DNA from: Acidobacteriota bacterium
GTDB lineage: Bacteria; Acidobacteriota; Thermoanaerobaculia; Gp7-AA8
Assembly: GCA_019244185.1 (NCBI GenBank)
Contig: JAFATB010000003.1
Location: 1 to 36,807, forward strand
DNA: 36,807 nt
Direction of reading: 5' to 3'
A program made the position numbers and the translations under genes. Each line of letters starts with the position of its first letter. Within the stretch, counting starts at the first letter, position 1. The notes beneath the pieces were generated by a model. It searched no databases and was not told the origin of the DNA. It worked only from the letters and a program-made list of their open reading frames with translations. Positions 25,928 through 33,696 of the stretch are shown piece by piece.

Positions 25928-27205
25928 GTGCAATGTGACTGCGACATCGCCATCGTCGGCGCCGGCGCCGCGGGCCTCACGGCCGCGATTTTCGCGACGC
26001 GCACCGCGCCGTCGCCGCGCGTCGTGCTGCTCGACGGCGCCGCGCGCATCGGCGCGAAGATCCTCATCTCCGGCGGCGGACGCTGCAACGTGACGCACGA
26101 CGTCGTGACGCCGGACGACTTCAACGGCAGCCGCAACGCGATCGCGAAGGTGCTGCGCACGTTTTCGGTCGATGCCACCGTGCGCTGGTTCGAGGAGCTC
26201 GGCGTGACGCTGAAGCGCGAGGAAACGGGGAAGCTCTTCCCGACGACCGACAAGGCGCGCACGGTGCTCGACGCGCTGCTGCGCGCGGCGTCGCGCGCGG
26301 AACTGCGCGCCGGTCATCGCGTCGAGCGCATCGAGCGCAACGGATCGCACTTTACGCTGCACACGAGCGCCGGCGCGCTCACCGCGTCGCGCGTCGTGCT
26401 GTCGACCGGCGGATGCAGCGTCCCGAAAACCGGCAGCGACGGGCACGGTTACGCGCTCGCCCGTTCCCTCGGCCACACGATCGCCGACCCGTTCCCCGCG
26501 CTCGTGCCGCTCGTGCTCGCCGAAGATCACTGGATGACGAAGCGCAGCGGGACGAGCGCGGACGTCGAGCTCTCCGTCCGCGCGAGTTCCGGACGCGTGC
26601 TCGCGCGTCATCGCGGCGCGCTGCTCTGCACGCACTTCGGCATCAGCGGCCCGGTCGTGCTCGACGTCTCGCGCCACTGGATCGCGGCGCGCCGTGACGA
26701 CGCGGACGCCGTGCTCGTCGTGAACTTTCTTCCGGGCGAGACGTTCGAGTCGTTCGAGCGCTTCCTGCTCGCGGAAGCGTCACGCAATCCGCGCGCGACG
26801 CTCGCCAGCGCGCTGCGCGGACGCGTGCCGGAGCGGATCGTCGACGCGCTCGCGGAAGCGCGTCCGCTCGCATCGCTGACGAAGGAGCAACGCCGCGCGC
26901 TCGTGCGCGCGTTCGTCGAACAGCCGCTCCCGATCGCGCGCGATCGCGGCTTCGATTTCGCCGAAGTCACGGCTGGCGGCGTGCCGCTATCCGAGGTCGA
27001 CGTGGCGACGATGAAGTCCCGTCGTTGCGATGGTTTGTTTCTGTGCGGCGAGATCCTCGACGTCGACGGGAACATCGGCGGCTACAACTTCCAATGGGCG
27101 TGGGCGAGCGGGCGTCTGGCGGGAACATCCGCATCGACGCGCGCCGATCAGTTGCCGCCGGCCGCGCGCTCGAGCAGTTCCAGCGCGCCGGCCGAAGGCG
27201 AATGA
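25928..27205 (+). CDS. HI0933/BaiN-type FAD-dependent oxidoreductase
   Basis: A 425-residue flavoprotein of the HI0933/YhiN/BaiN family. The FAD dinucleotide site is IAIVGAGAAGLTAAIFA; ISGGGRCNVTHD, LKREETGKLFPTTDKA, STGGCSVPKTGSDGHGYALA and the closing FLCGEILDVDGNIGGYNFQW are family hallmarks. The product is cytoplasmic; some relatives reduce unsaturated steroid acids, and the role of most is unknown. Start GTG at 25928; no strong Shine-Dalgarno. The family normally ends just after WASGRLAG; here about 25 further Ser/Ala-rich residues follow, encoded opposite the 3' end of the convergent lipoprotein gene, with a 58-bp tail-to-tail overlap. Confidence 0.9.
   Translation: MQCDCDIAIVGAGAAGLTAAIFATRTAPSPRVVLLDGAARIGAKILISGGGRCNVTHDVVTPDDFNGSRNAIAKVLRTFSVDATVRWFEELGVTLKREETGKLFPTTDKARTVLDALLRAASRAELRAGHRVERIERNGSHFTLHTSAGALTASRVVLSTGGCSVPKTGSDGHGYALARSLGHTIADPFPALVPLVLAEDHWMTKRSGTSADVELSVRASSGRVLARHRGALLCTHFGISGPVVLDVSRHWIAARRDDADAVLVVNFLPGETFESFERFLLAEASRNPRATLASALRGRVPERIVDALAEARPLASLTKEQRRALVRAFVEQPLPIARDRGFDFAEVTAGGVPLSEVDVATMKSRRCDGLFLCGEILDVDGNIGGYNFQWAWASGRLAGTSASTRADQLPPAARSSSSSAPAEGE
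27113..27131 (+). repeat. Copy 1 of a 19-bp direct repeat flanking the lipoprotein gene
   Basis: Matches 28223-28241 at 18 of 19 positions (core TGGCGGGAACATCCG identical), same strand, 1110 bp apart. It lies at the end of the conserved part of the flavoprotein, coding for R-L-A-G-T-S. Confidence 0.55.
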
Positions 27206-28188
27206 AAGACGAGCGACGGCCATTCGGGCAGTAGACGGTCGACGGTCAGAAACAGCGCCAGTCCTTCGTCCTGCGACCAGTATTTGCGCGAGCCCAGCAT
27301 TCGCTTGACCGCCGCATCGCGCTCCAGATGTCCGCCGGCCGGATCGGCGAGCCATGCATAGCCGGCCCACTGTCCGGCGCCTTCCATGGAAAGCCAGGTC
27401 GCGTCGAGCGTGGCGAAGACCGCGTTCTCGCCCGTGAACCAGCGAGCATGCCGGCTCTTCATCAGAGCGAGCGCCTGTTTTGCGTACGTGCGCGCCTCCG
27501 CCGTGGTCGGAGCCTCCGCGGCGCGATAGAGAGCGTCGCGTTCTTCGAGATACGCCGCCACGTACTCCGAGTTGGACGCAAACCGCGTCTGCACGATGTC
27601 GTCGTTGAGCTCCTCGGGGAACTTCCAGGCGGCATCGATCGGACCGATCACCGCGCCCATGCCCGCGAGCTGGCGCGTGTGAGAGAACTCGTGAAGGAAC
27701 ACGGCCGTGAGTCCCGGTTCCTGTCCATGTCCGGACTGCTGCCAGTAGGACGGCGCGGCCATCACGAAAAACGGCGTGCCGTTCTTATCGTTGTTGGTGA
27801 AGGACATCAGCTGCACCGGCGTCGTATCGCCGTTCGGCAGCGTGAATTTCCCGTCGTGCGCAACCGTCCACCATGGTCCCGGAACGCCGTGGATGGACTG
27901 GCCGCGTTTCTTCGCCGCCGCTCCGGCGGTTACCGGCGACGTCGTATAGACGCACCTCGCGTCATAGAAGACTAGCTGCGGGGATGGAGCGTCCGGCAGG
28001 TGCAGGATTCGGCGCGAGGTGAGGTTCCACGCGTCCTGCCAGTGCCGAATCCACACTTGCTGCGCCGCGAGATCGCACGAATCAGCCGCGTGTCGAGCGC
28101 CGGGACGCGAGGACGCGCACGCGGCGAGGCCGAACGAAACGACCGAGAGCACGGCGGTGAGAACGGCGGCGGATCTCGTGGAATGCAT
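27148..28188 (-). CDS. Lipoprotein with HEFSH zinc-peptidase motif
   Basis: A 346-residue predicted lipoprotein: hydrophobic segment TAVLSVVSFGLAAC with lipobox LAAC (C24). The central helix has LTAVFLHEFSHTRQLAGMG (HEFSH 166-170), an HExxH zinc motif. A downstream glutamate in FPEELNDDIVQTRF or NSEYVAAYLEERD could be the third ligand. Architecture suggests an outer-membrane or periplasmic metallopeptidase; no family assigned. The gene overlaps the 3' end of the flavoprotein by 58 bp on the opposite strand and is bracketed by a 19-bp direct repeat, which suggests it was acquired here. Its start is 80 bp from that of yceI, on the opposite strand. Confidence 0.82.
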   Translation of the reverse strand: MHSTRSAAVLTAVLSVVSFGLAACASSRPGARHAADSCDLAAQQVWIRHWQDAWNLTSRRILHLPDAPSPQLVFYDARCVYTTSPVTAGAAAKKRGQSIHGVPGPWWTVAHDGKFTLPNGDTTPVQLMSFTNNDKNGTPFFVMAAPSYWQQSGHGQEPGLTAVFLHEFSHTRQLAGMGAVIGPIDAAWKFPEELNDDIVQTRFASNSEYVAAYLEERDALYRAAEAPTTAEARTYAKQALALMKSRHARWFTGENAVFATLDATWLSMEGAGQWAGYAWLADPAGGHLERDAAVKRMLGSRKYWSQDEGLALFLTVDRLLPEWPSLVFHSPSAGALELLERAAGGN

Positions 28189-28222
28189 GCGGACAAATAC
28201 GCGGGTGAGGTCCGCGGGTTCC

Positions 28223-28241
28223 CGTGTGGCGGGAACATCCG
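28223..28241 (+). repeat. Copy 2 of the 19-bp direct repeat, overlapping a small hairpin
   Basis: Second copy of the repeat at 27113-27131. It overlaps the inverted repeat GTTCCCG (28218-28224) / CGGGAAC (28230-28236), which lies in the yceI leader. Confidence 0.5.
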
Positions 28242-28267
28242 TGGCGGCTTCGCAAGTTCAAGCGGCC

Positions 28268-28882
28268 ATGAAAACCCTTCGCAGCCTCGCATTGCTCGCA
28301 CTGCTGGCGACGCCGCTCGCGGCGCAGACTGCAACGACCGAGACGTGGGTCGCCGATCCCGCGCATTCGGAGACGACGTTCAAGATCCGCCACCTGGTGT
28401 CGAAAGTCAGCGGCCGTTTCCGCGACTTCAACGCCGACATCAACCTCAATCGCGCGAACCCCGTCGCGTCGAGCGTGAACTTCACGATTCAGGCGGCGTC
28501 GATCGACACCGGCAACGGCAGCCGCGACGAGCATCTCCGCAGCGCCGATTTCTTCGACGCCGCAAAGTTTCCGACGATCACGTTCCGCAGCACGTCCGTC
28601 GCCGCGAAGTCGAAGAACTCGTTCGACGTCACCGGCGACCTCACGATGCACGGCGTCACGAAGCGCATCACGCTGCCGGTCACCTTCCTCGGATTCATGA
28701 AGGATCCGCGCGGCAACGACCGCGGCGGCTTCGAGATCGACACGACGCTCAACCGCAAGGACTGGGGCATCCTCTGGAACCGCGCTCTCGACGAAGGCGG
28801 CGCGCTTCTCGGCGATGACGTCGAAGTGCAGATCGCACTCGAAGTGGCGCGCAAGCCGGCCACGCCTCCGGCCGCGAAGTAA
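28268..28882 (+). CDS. YceI family periplasmic protein
   Basis: A 204-residue lipocalin-like protein exported by a Sec signal (MKTLRSLALLALLATPLAAQ). YceI proteins bind polyisoprenoid-type lipids or amphiphiles in the periplasm. Signature strands are visible: WVADPAHSETTFKIRHLVSK near the start, SSVNFTIQAASIDTGNGSRD, LRSADFFDAAKFPTITFRST and GDLTMHGVTKRITLPVTF, ending with the tryptophan strand of TTLNRKDWGILWN. The frame is open further upstream, but the ATG at 28268 is chosen because it begins the signal peptide. A good intrinsic terminator follows 18 bp after the stop. Confidence 0.94.
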   Translation: MKTLRSLALLALLATPLAAQTATTETWVADPAHSETTFKIRHLVSKVSGRFRDFNADINLNRANPVASSVNFTIQAASIDTGNGSRDEHLRSADFFDAAKFPTITFRSTSVAAKSKNSFDVTGDLTMHGVTKRITLPVTFLGFMKDPRGNDRGGFEIDTTLNRKDWGILWNRALDEGGALLGDDVEVQIALEVARKPATPPAAK

Positions 28883-28900
28883 CGTTCGCTCTCTGTTTTG

Positions 28901-28939
28901 ACGAGGCGGCGACGGTCATGTCGCCGCCTCGTTCTTTTT
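28901..28939 (+). terminator. Intrinsic terminator after yceI
   Basis: Perfect 13-bp stem ACGAGGCGGCGAC / GTCGCCGCCTCGT, loop GGTCAT, followed by TCTTTTT. Its T-run is on the plus side, so it serves yceI; the convergent metallopeptidase gene ends at 28945. Confidence 0.9.
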
Positions 28940-28944
28940 GCGCG

Positions 28945-31023
28945 TTACTTAACGACCGTCAGCGCGCGCTCGGTCGCGCGCAGCAGCGCCGCGGCGCCGA
29001 CCGGAGCGCCGGTGGCGTTCTTCATCCAGAGGTCGGGCGCGACGGAGCCGTACTTTGCCATCCGCTCGAACTCCGCACCGAAGTTGCCGGCCTTCTCCAT
29101 CTGCTCCTGAATCTGAAACGCGATCAGGTGGCCGATCGGATAGTTCGGCAGGTAGAGGAAGCTGTCGATCATGTGCGCGTAGATGCCGAGGAGCACGACG
29201 TCTTTGCGGTTGTGAAAGACGGGCGCGTAGTAGCGGTTCCAGACATCTTTCGCGATCTGCACGGTGGCGTTCTTCAGCTCTTCCGGCGATGCCGAAGGAT
29301 GGTCGTACATCCAGTGCCACACGCCCATGTCGACGAGGGCGATGCCGGAGATCTCGTACGTGTTCCAGAACTCGTTGAGCGTGGCCATGGCCTGCGATTC
29401 CGGCGTCGGCTTCGCGAGTCCGAGGAGCTCGAGGTCGCGGTTCTGGAACGTGAACGCGAGCGCCTCCGTGAAGGCGGTGTTCGGCACGCCGTAGAGCGAG
29501 TAGTAGTCGATGTTCTTGAGCGAGAACACCTGCTCGACGTTGTGCCCCATCTCGTGGATGGCGATGTTGTAGCCCTTGTAGTCCATCCCTTCCTTGCCGA
29601 CGCGCGTGCGCAGATGCGGGTTGTCGGCGCGGCGGGCGGAGCCCATGGCGTGGCCGGAGCCGCGCGCGGGATCGACCTCGATGTTGGCGGCGAGGTAGTC
29701 CGCGCGCTCTTTCGTGAAGCCGAGATTCACGAAGAGGTTGGCCATGTCGGCCTTGTACGCCTCGGGCGTCGGGTACTTCTTGCGCGTGATGGCGTCGAGG
29801 TCGGCCTCGCTGTACGCGCTGTTCGCGCGGAAGCCGTTGTACCAGATGTCGAACGGCTCGAGCGGACGGCCGAGGCGCTTCTCGATCAGCTGCGCGACGC
29901 GCGGCACGAGCGGCGAGGAGACCATCTCCTCGAGCATCGAGCGCACGCGGGACTCGAGCATCTGCCGCCCTTCCTCGAAGCTGCGCTGGATGTACGTCGG
30001 CGCGGTGGGGGAGTAGGGATCGACGCGCTTGACGGCGCGGAACTCGCCGAGGAGCTTCGCGTAGCGCGTGTCCGGCTCGCGCGCGTTGGTGAGGCTCGCC
30101 GGCGCGGGCCGCCCTTCATTCGGCTCGGAGTCTTTCACCGCCGCCGGCGCGACCGTGTTCGTGTACGGGTTCCAGTCGACGTTCGGGTTGTCGATGACGG
30201 CCTGCGGAATCGACTCGTCGACGATGCGCTCCATCACCCGCTGGATCATGCGCTGCTTCGGCAGGCCGACCTTCGGATCGAGGCTGTAGTTGCCTTTGAT
30301 CTCGTCGCGCAGGTTCCAGTGCTCGAGCAGGCGCATCTTCGCGGGGAAGATGCGGTTGCCCTTGTCGTCGACGAGGTGGTGCATCCAGATGTTGTATGTG
30401 GCGACGTACTGCGCGGCCTCGGCGCCGGCCTGCGAGATCGCGGCGTTGACGTCGGCGGGCACGCGCTTCGTGAAGCCGAGGGCGAGCGCGGCTTCCGCCC
30501 ACTGGCGGCGCGTCCAGGTCTCGCCTTCCGTGAGGCGCTGCTGCAGCGTCGTCACCGGGAAGTTCAGCAGGACCACGAAGGCGAGCTTGTTCTGGAAGAG
30601 GTCGTCGCTGAAGTGCGCGGTCGGATCGTAGCCGGCCAGGATCTCGTCGAACGGATAGATCGGGCCGATGTCGAGATCGCTCTGCCGGCGCAGGTCGCGC
30701 GTGATCTCGGTCATGTGGCCGCCGTACGATTCGAAGAGGAACTCGAGGCGGTCGAACAGCGCGTCGAGCGTCGCCTGATCGCCGGCGAAGTGCGTGCGCA
30801 CGAGGTCTTCGAACGCCGCGGCGTCGCCGTCTTCGGCGCGCCAGAACTGCGCGACCTGGTTCATGCCGCGCACGAGCCGCGGGCGCTGCGCTTCGCCGTA
30901 TTTGGCGACGAGCTCGGTCTCGAGCTTTCTCATCGAGTCGGTGAGCGGAGAGGGTTGTTGTTGGGCGAGCGCGGGCATCGCGAGTGCGGTGATCAGCGCC
31001 GCCGCCGCAAACAATCGGGCCAA
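28945..31023 (-). CDS. Exported M3-like metallopeptidase (HEMGH)
   Basis: A 692-residue secreted zinc peptidase. The TTG start at 31023 is preferred over upstream ATGs because AGGAG lies exactly 7 nt upstream and the protein then begins with a clean signal peptide (MARLFAAAALITALAMPALA). The active site is NIAIHEMGHNVEQ (HEMGH 490-494), with the expected third ligand in AFTEALAFTFQ about 30 residues later. The long helical N-terminal part (residues 30-400) matches M3/oligoendopeptidase-like folds, with a conserved-looking DIGPIYPFDEILAGYD segment. It probably digests oligopeptides outside the inner membrane. The stop is 6 bp from the yceI terminator T-run. Confidence 0.87.
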   Translation of the reverse strand: MARLFAAAALITALAMPALAQQQPSPLTDSMRKLETELVAKYGEAQRPRLVRGMNQVAQFWRAEDGDAAAFEDLVRTHFAGDQATLDALFDRLEFLFESYGGHMTEITRDLRRQSDLDIGPIYPFDEILAGYDPTAHFSDDLFQNKLAFVVLLNFPVTTLQQRLTEGETWTRRQWAEAALALGFTKRVPADVNAAISQAGAEAAQYVATYNIWMHHLVDDKGNRIFPAKMRLLEHWNLRDEIKGNYSLDPKVGLPKQRMIQRVMERIVDESIPQAVIDNPNVDWNPYTNTVAPAAVKDSEPNEGRPAPASLTNAREPDTRYAKLLGEFRAVKRVDPYSPTAPTYIQRSFEEGRQMLESRVRSMLEEMVSSPLVPRVAQLIEKRLGRPLEPFDIWYNGFRANSAYSEADLDAITRKKYPTPEAYKADMANLFVNLGFTKERADYLAANIEVDPARGSGHAMGSARRADNPHLRTRVGKEGMDYKGYNIAIHEMGHNVEQVFSLKNIDYYSLYGVPNTAFTEALAFTFQNRDLELLGLAKPTPESQAMATLNEFWNTYEISGIALVDMGVWHWMYDHPSASPEELKNATVQIAKDVWNRYYAPVFHNRKDVVLLGIYAHMIDSFLYLPNYPIGHLIAFQIQEQMEKAGNFGAEFERMAKYGSVAPDLWMKNATGAPVGAAALLRATERALTVVK

Positions 31024-31257
31024 GGCGGATCTCCTTTCGCCGCGCATTCTATGCGCGAGGGCCTGCCTCACGCGAGTTGGAGTGCTGTTCGCCACGCGCC
31101 TGACGATCGCTAGTAAGCCGCCGGTTGCACGTTGTTGCATCTCCAGCGCGCGCAATGAAATACCGCCGAAAAGTTCACAACAATAGGGGTATGGAATTAA
31201 TGCTGTCAGTCACTCCTAAACAGCGCGCGCAAGAAACAGGAAAGGACGACGAAAAAC

Positions 31258-32337
31258 GTGGTCAATCAAGGTGCTTCAACCACGGCGCAAGCCGCTACAC
31301 AAAACATCGCGTGGTCACTGCCCGCTGGAATTCCAGCGGAAATTCAACCGATTGTGACCAATCTCTCGTTTACAGGAGACAACTCCATTCTCCCGACCGT
31401 GCTGTCCGACCTTACGACGTTCGCCGAGACGATGGCCTCCTTCGCTCTGATGGCGGCCGGCCCGGTAGGAATGCTGGGCGCAGGCGTGCTCGCCGGTGTT
31501 CTGCAGATCCACAACAGCTCGCAGGCGCAGGCGGCGCAACAGGCGCTGCTCACGAACATCCAGAGCGACGTGACCCAGGCGATTCAAAACGAAGTCATTC
31601 GAGGCGCCGCGGCGACGATCGACAGCTACCGCACCGCGTTCAACACCAACCTGGCCGCTTTGCTGCAGCCATACCTCTCCGGAAAGCAGCCGATTCCGCC
31701 GGATCCCTCCAACACCACGAACCCGGAGTTCAACGATCAGTGGAAGAATTTCGAGCAGAGCCTGACGGGGGAGGGCAATGGACTGCAGCAGGCGCTGGCG
31801 ACGCTGCAGCAGGCCGACTCCGTCACCACCGGCGTCAACTTTCAGGTCCAGGCATTTGCGACGTTCCTGGCCGGAGCCGCTCTTCAGGCGTACCTCTACG
31901 GCATTTACGTGGCGATGGTCAACGGTGCGAAAAACCGGCCTGCGAATCAGGGCGTAATCGATGAATATGCGGATTCGATCCTCGCGAACCTGACCGCTGC
32001 CGTGGCCACGGTGGACTACATCAATTCGCAGCTCAATCAGCGGATGGCCCTCATCTCGGACCTCACCAGTACCAACGGCGGCTGGTCATTTACGGACACC
32101 GGGGCTCCGGCGCCGCCCGCAGGATGGAACGCGTATAGCGCAGCCGGGCAATATTTCATCCCCGGAGGCGTGACCGGAGGCGCACAACGCGCGGCGGGCG
32201 ATCTCAATACGTACAAGGCGTGGGTGTCCGCCCTGTTCATGCAGGACTACAGCATCAACGGACAGATGATCTCGGCGTTGTGCAATCTGCAGAAAACGTA
32301 CGCTTCACTGACTGCGCACTCAGAAGGGAAGGAGTAA
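31258..32337 (+). CDS. Putative pore-forming protein resembling the Cry delta-endotoxin helical domain
   Basis: A 359-residue protein with no signal peptide, nearly all helix. A hydrophobic hairpin (about 55-85: FAETMASFALMAAGPVGMLG, then AGVLAGVLQIH) precedes an amphipathic helix (NIQSDVTQAIQNEVIRGAAA, then SYRTAFNTNLAALL). A second hydrophobic helix (194-222, NFQVQAFATFLAGAALQAYL) is followed by another long helix. This order resembles domain I of Cry toxins (buried hydrophobic helix within an amphipathic bundle); ClyA-type alpha-pore formers are an alternative. GTG start, with an AAAGGA about 11 nt upstream. The 234-bp region before it is visibly AT-richer and holds a 12-bp direct repeat (CAGCGCGCGCAA at 31144 and 31221). 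First gene of a three-gene set. The fold is an inference from pattern. Confidence 0.6.
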   Translation: MVNQGASTTAQAATQNIAWSLPAGIPAEIQPIVTNLSFTGDNSILPTVLSDLTTFAETMASFALMAAGPVGMLGAGVLAGVLQIHNSSQAQAAQQALLTNIQSDVTQAIQNEVIRGAAATIDSYRTAFNTNLAALLQPYLSGKQPIPPDPSNTTNPEFNDQWKNFEQSLTGEGNGLQQALATLQQADSVTTGVNFQVQAFATFLAGAALQAYLYGIYVAMVNGAKNRPANQGVIDEYADSILANLTAAVATVDYINSQLNQRMALISDLTSTNGGWSFTDTGAPAPPAGWNAYSAAGQYFIPGGVTGGAQRAAGDLNTYKAWVSALFMQDYSINGQMISALCNLQKTYASLTAHSEGKE

Positions 32338-32339
32338 CC

Positions 32340-32951
32340 GTGAATCATACGATCGGCATCATCGCGCACGCAGTCAGCGAGAAACCCATTCTGAATGGTC
32401 TGTTCAGGTCGGCGGCACAGCAATGGCCGGATGCAACTGTAGACTGGCATCAGGTATCCACGGTTCAAGGCGAGCCGTTCACGTCCCAGGCCCGGCAGTC
32501 GGTCATCCAGCAAACGGCCGACATCGTGACGAACGGTCATTACGGCCTGATTGCGCTGGAAGCGAATCTAGGAAACGCTGCCGGCCCGATAACCTTCGAT
32601 ACCGCGTTTTTCAATCGATTCCCGTCCGATCGCTTCGTGTTGTTCTACGGCGAGGGCGTCGACGCGCAGAGTTTCAATGCGGCGAAGCCGGACAATGTGC
32701 TGGCTCTGCTGCGGAAGCCGTTGCAGGTGCGGGATCTGACGCAGTTGGTGAATGCGCGCTTCGAGGAGGGACCTGGTTCGCCGGCCGACACGCAGGATGA
32801 AACCTCACTGGATCGGGCATTCTACGCCTCGAGCGAGGAGGAGAGCCGCGATTTCGAAGGTCTGGCCACGTTTCCAAACAACACGAAAACCAATACCGGT
32901 CAACCGATAACGAATCCGGGCGACAACGATCCCGAGATCGAAGGCGAATAG
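32340..32951 (+). CDS. Degenerate receiver-like protein with acidic tail
   Basis: A 203-residue cytoplasmic protein, coupled to the upstream gene (2-nt gap, Shine-Dalgarno GGGAAGGAG). Residues 1-140 follow the alternating pattern of a CheY-like receiver: strand TIGIIAHA, strand YGLIALEANL where the phospho-acceptor would be, strand DRFVLFYGEG, and VLALLRKPLQVRDLTQLV, which matches the conserved K-P-x ... L-x-x-x-V ending of receivers. The acceptor aspartate is not in its normal place, so it is probably a pseudo-receiver. From about residue 145 the protein is acidic and disordered (EEESRDFEG, NPGDNDPEIEGE). I do not recognise a family. It could be a regulator, chaperone or partner of the neighbouring proteins. 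Confidence 0.6.
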   Translation: MNHTIGIIAHAVSEKPILNGLFRSAAQQWPDATVDWHQVSTVQGEPFTSQARQSVIQQTADIVTNGHYGLIALEANLGNAAGPITFDTAFFNRFPSDRFVLFYGEGVDAQSFNAAKPDNVLALLRKPLQVRDLTQLVNARFEEGPGSPADTQDETSLDRAFYASSEEESRDFEGLATFPNNTKTNTGQPITNPGDNDPEIEGE

Positions 32952-32985
32952 CGTCGTCTCGTCACAAAACATGTCGTATTGAACC

Positions 32986-33003
32986 GAAGGCCGATCGGCC
33001 TTC
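32986..33003 (+). promoter_or_regulatory. 18-bp perfect palindrome before the propeller gene
   Basis: GAAGGCCGATCGGCCTTC ends 2 nt before the AGGAG ribosome-binding site of the propeller gene. It could be an operator, or a stem that shields or sets the translation level of the third gene relative to the first two. Confidence 0.5.
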
Positions 33004-33016
33004 TCAGGAGAATTCT

Positions 33017-33649
33017 ATGGATACCAACCTGCTCATCGTTGACGCCGGAAATTCGCCCTATTTGTGGGTCGCAGCGCAGAAGAAGAGCTTCGGCCTGAGC
33101 AGCAAGCTCGGCGGCTGGTCGTTGTCGGCGTTGATGTTCGATGCCTCCGGGGCGCTGTGGTGCGTGGGGAGCGAGCACAATGTCGCTCAATGGAGCGTAC
33201 AACAGAATACGTGGGTCGGCGTACTGCAGACGCCATGGCATATCCGCGCACTCACGTTCAACAGCAAGGGCGACCTGTGGTGCGTCGGAACGGAGTTCAA
33301 TGCGGCGCACTGGAACGCTCAGACGAACGACTGGGAACCGACGCCGTACGGGGCGGAGCAGCTCCTGATGTTCACCTTTGATTCGCATGATCAGCCTTGG
33401 GCGGTCGGAACGGACAACAATCTGTATTCGTGGACCGGAACGGCGTGGACCAAGGCGAACAATCGGGGTGGTCTGCAGATGGTCTCTTTCGCCGCCGACG
33501 ACACCATGTGGGGTGTTTCCACGGGCGGGTCCATCGTCCAGTGGGATGGCGGGCAATGGCGGCCGGAGCCGCAGCTCACCGCGTTTCAGAACGTGAATTG
33601 GGTGACGCCGGTGAGATCGACAACGCTTTTCGGGTTCGCGCTTCCGTGA
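33017..33649 (+). CDS. Tectonin/tachylectin-like five-bladed beta-propeller lectin
   Basis: A 210-residue protein made of about 40-residue repeats. Copies begin at residues 36 (LSALMFDASGALWCVGSEHN), 76 (IRALTFNSKGDLWCVGTEFN), 116 (LLMFTFDSHDQPWAVGTDNN) and 153 (LQMVSFAADDTMWGVSTGGS). A fifth blade is completed by joining the C-terminal NVNWVTP..TTLFGFALP with the N-terminal LLIVDAGNSPYLWVAA. The W-x-V-G-x-x-x-N...W motif is that of tectonin/tachylectin propellers, which bind sugars on microbial or animal surfaces. No signal peptide. The ATG has AGGAG 6 nt upstream. It probably gives the cassette its target binding. Confidence 0.75.
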   Translation: MDTNLLIVDAGNSPYLWVAAQKKSFGLSSKLGGWSLSALMFDASGALWCVGSEHNVAQWSVQQNTWVGVLQTPWHIRALTFNSKGDLWCVGTEFNAAHWNAQTNDWEPTPYGAEQLLMFTFDSHDQPWAVGTDNNLYSWTGTAWTKANNRGGLQMVSFAADDTMWGVSTGGSIVQWDGGQWRPEPQLTAFQNVNWVTPVRSTTLFGFALP

Positions 33650-33657
33650 ACGGGCCG

Positions 33658-33689
33658 GACGAGGTGGCGGATCGATCCGCCACCTCGTC
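33658..33689. terminator. 32-bp perfect palindrome between convergent genes
   Basis: Arms GACGAGGTGGCGGATC / GATCCGCCACCTCGTC meet without a loop, 8 bp after the propeller stop and 7 bp before the end of hrpB. There is no T-run on either side. Probable bidirectional stop or boundary element. Confidence 0.6.
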
Positions 33690-33696
33690 GCGTCGT

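Noticed and set aside
31141..31232. 12-bp direct repeat CAGCGCGCGCAA upstream of the pore-former-like gene as an operator
   Set aside because: Simple GC alternation is common in this genome; not supported beyond mention.
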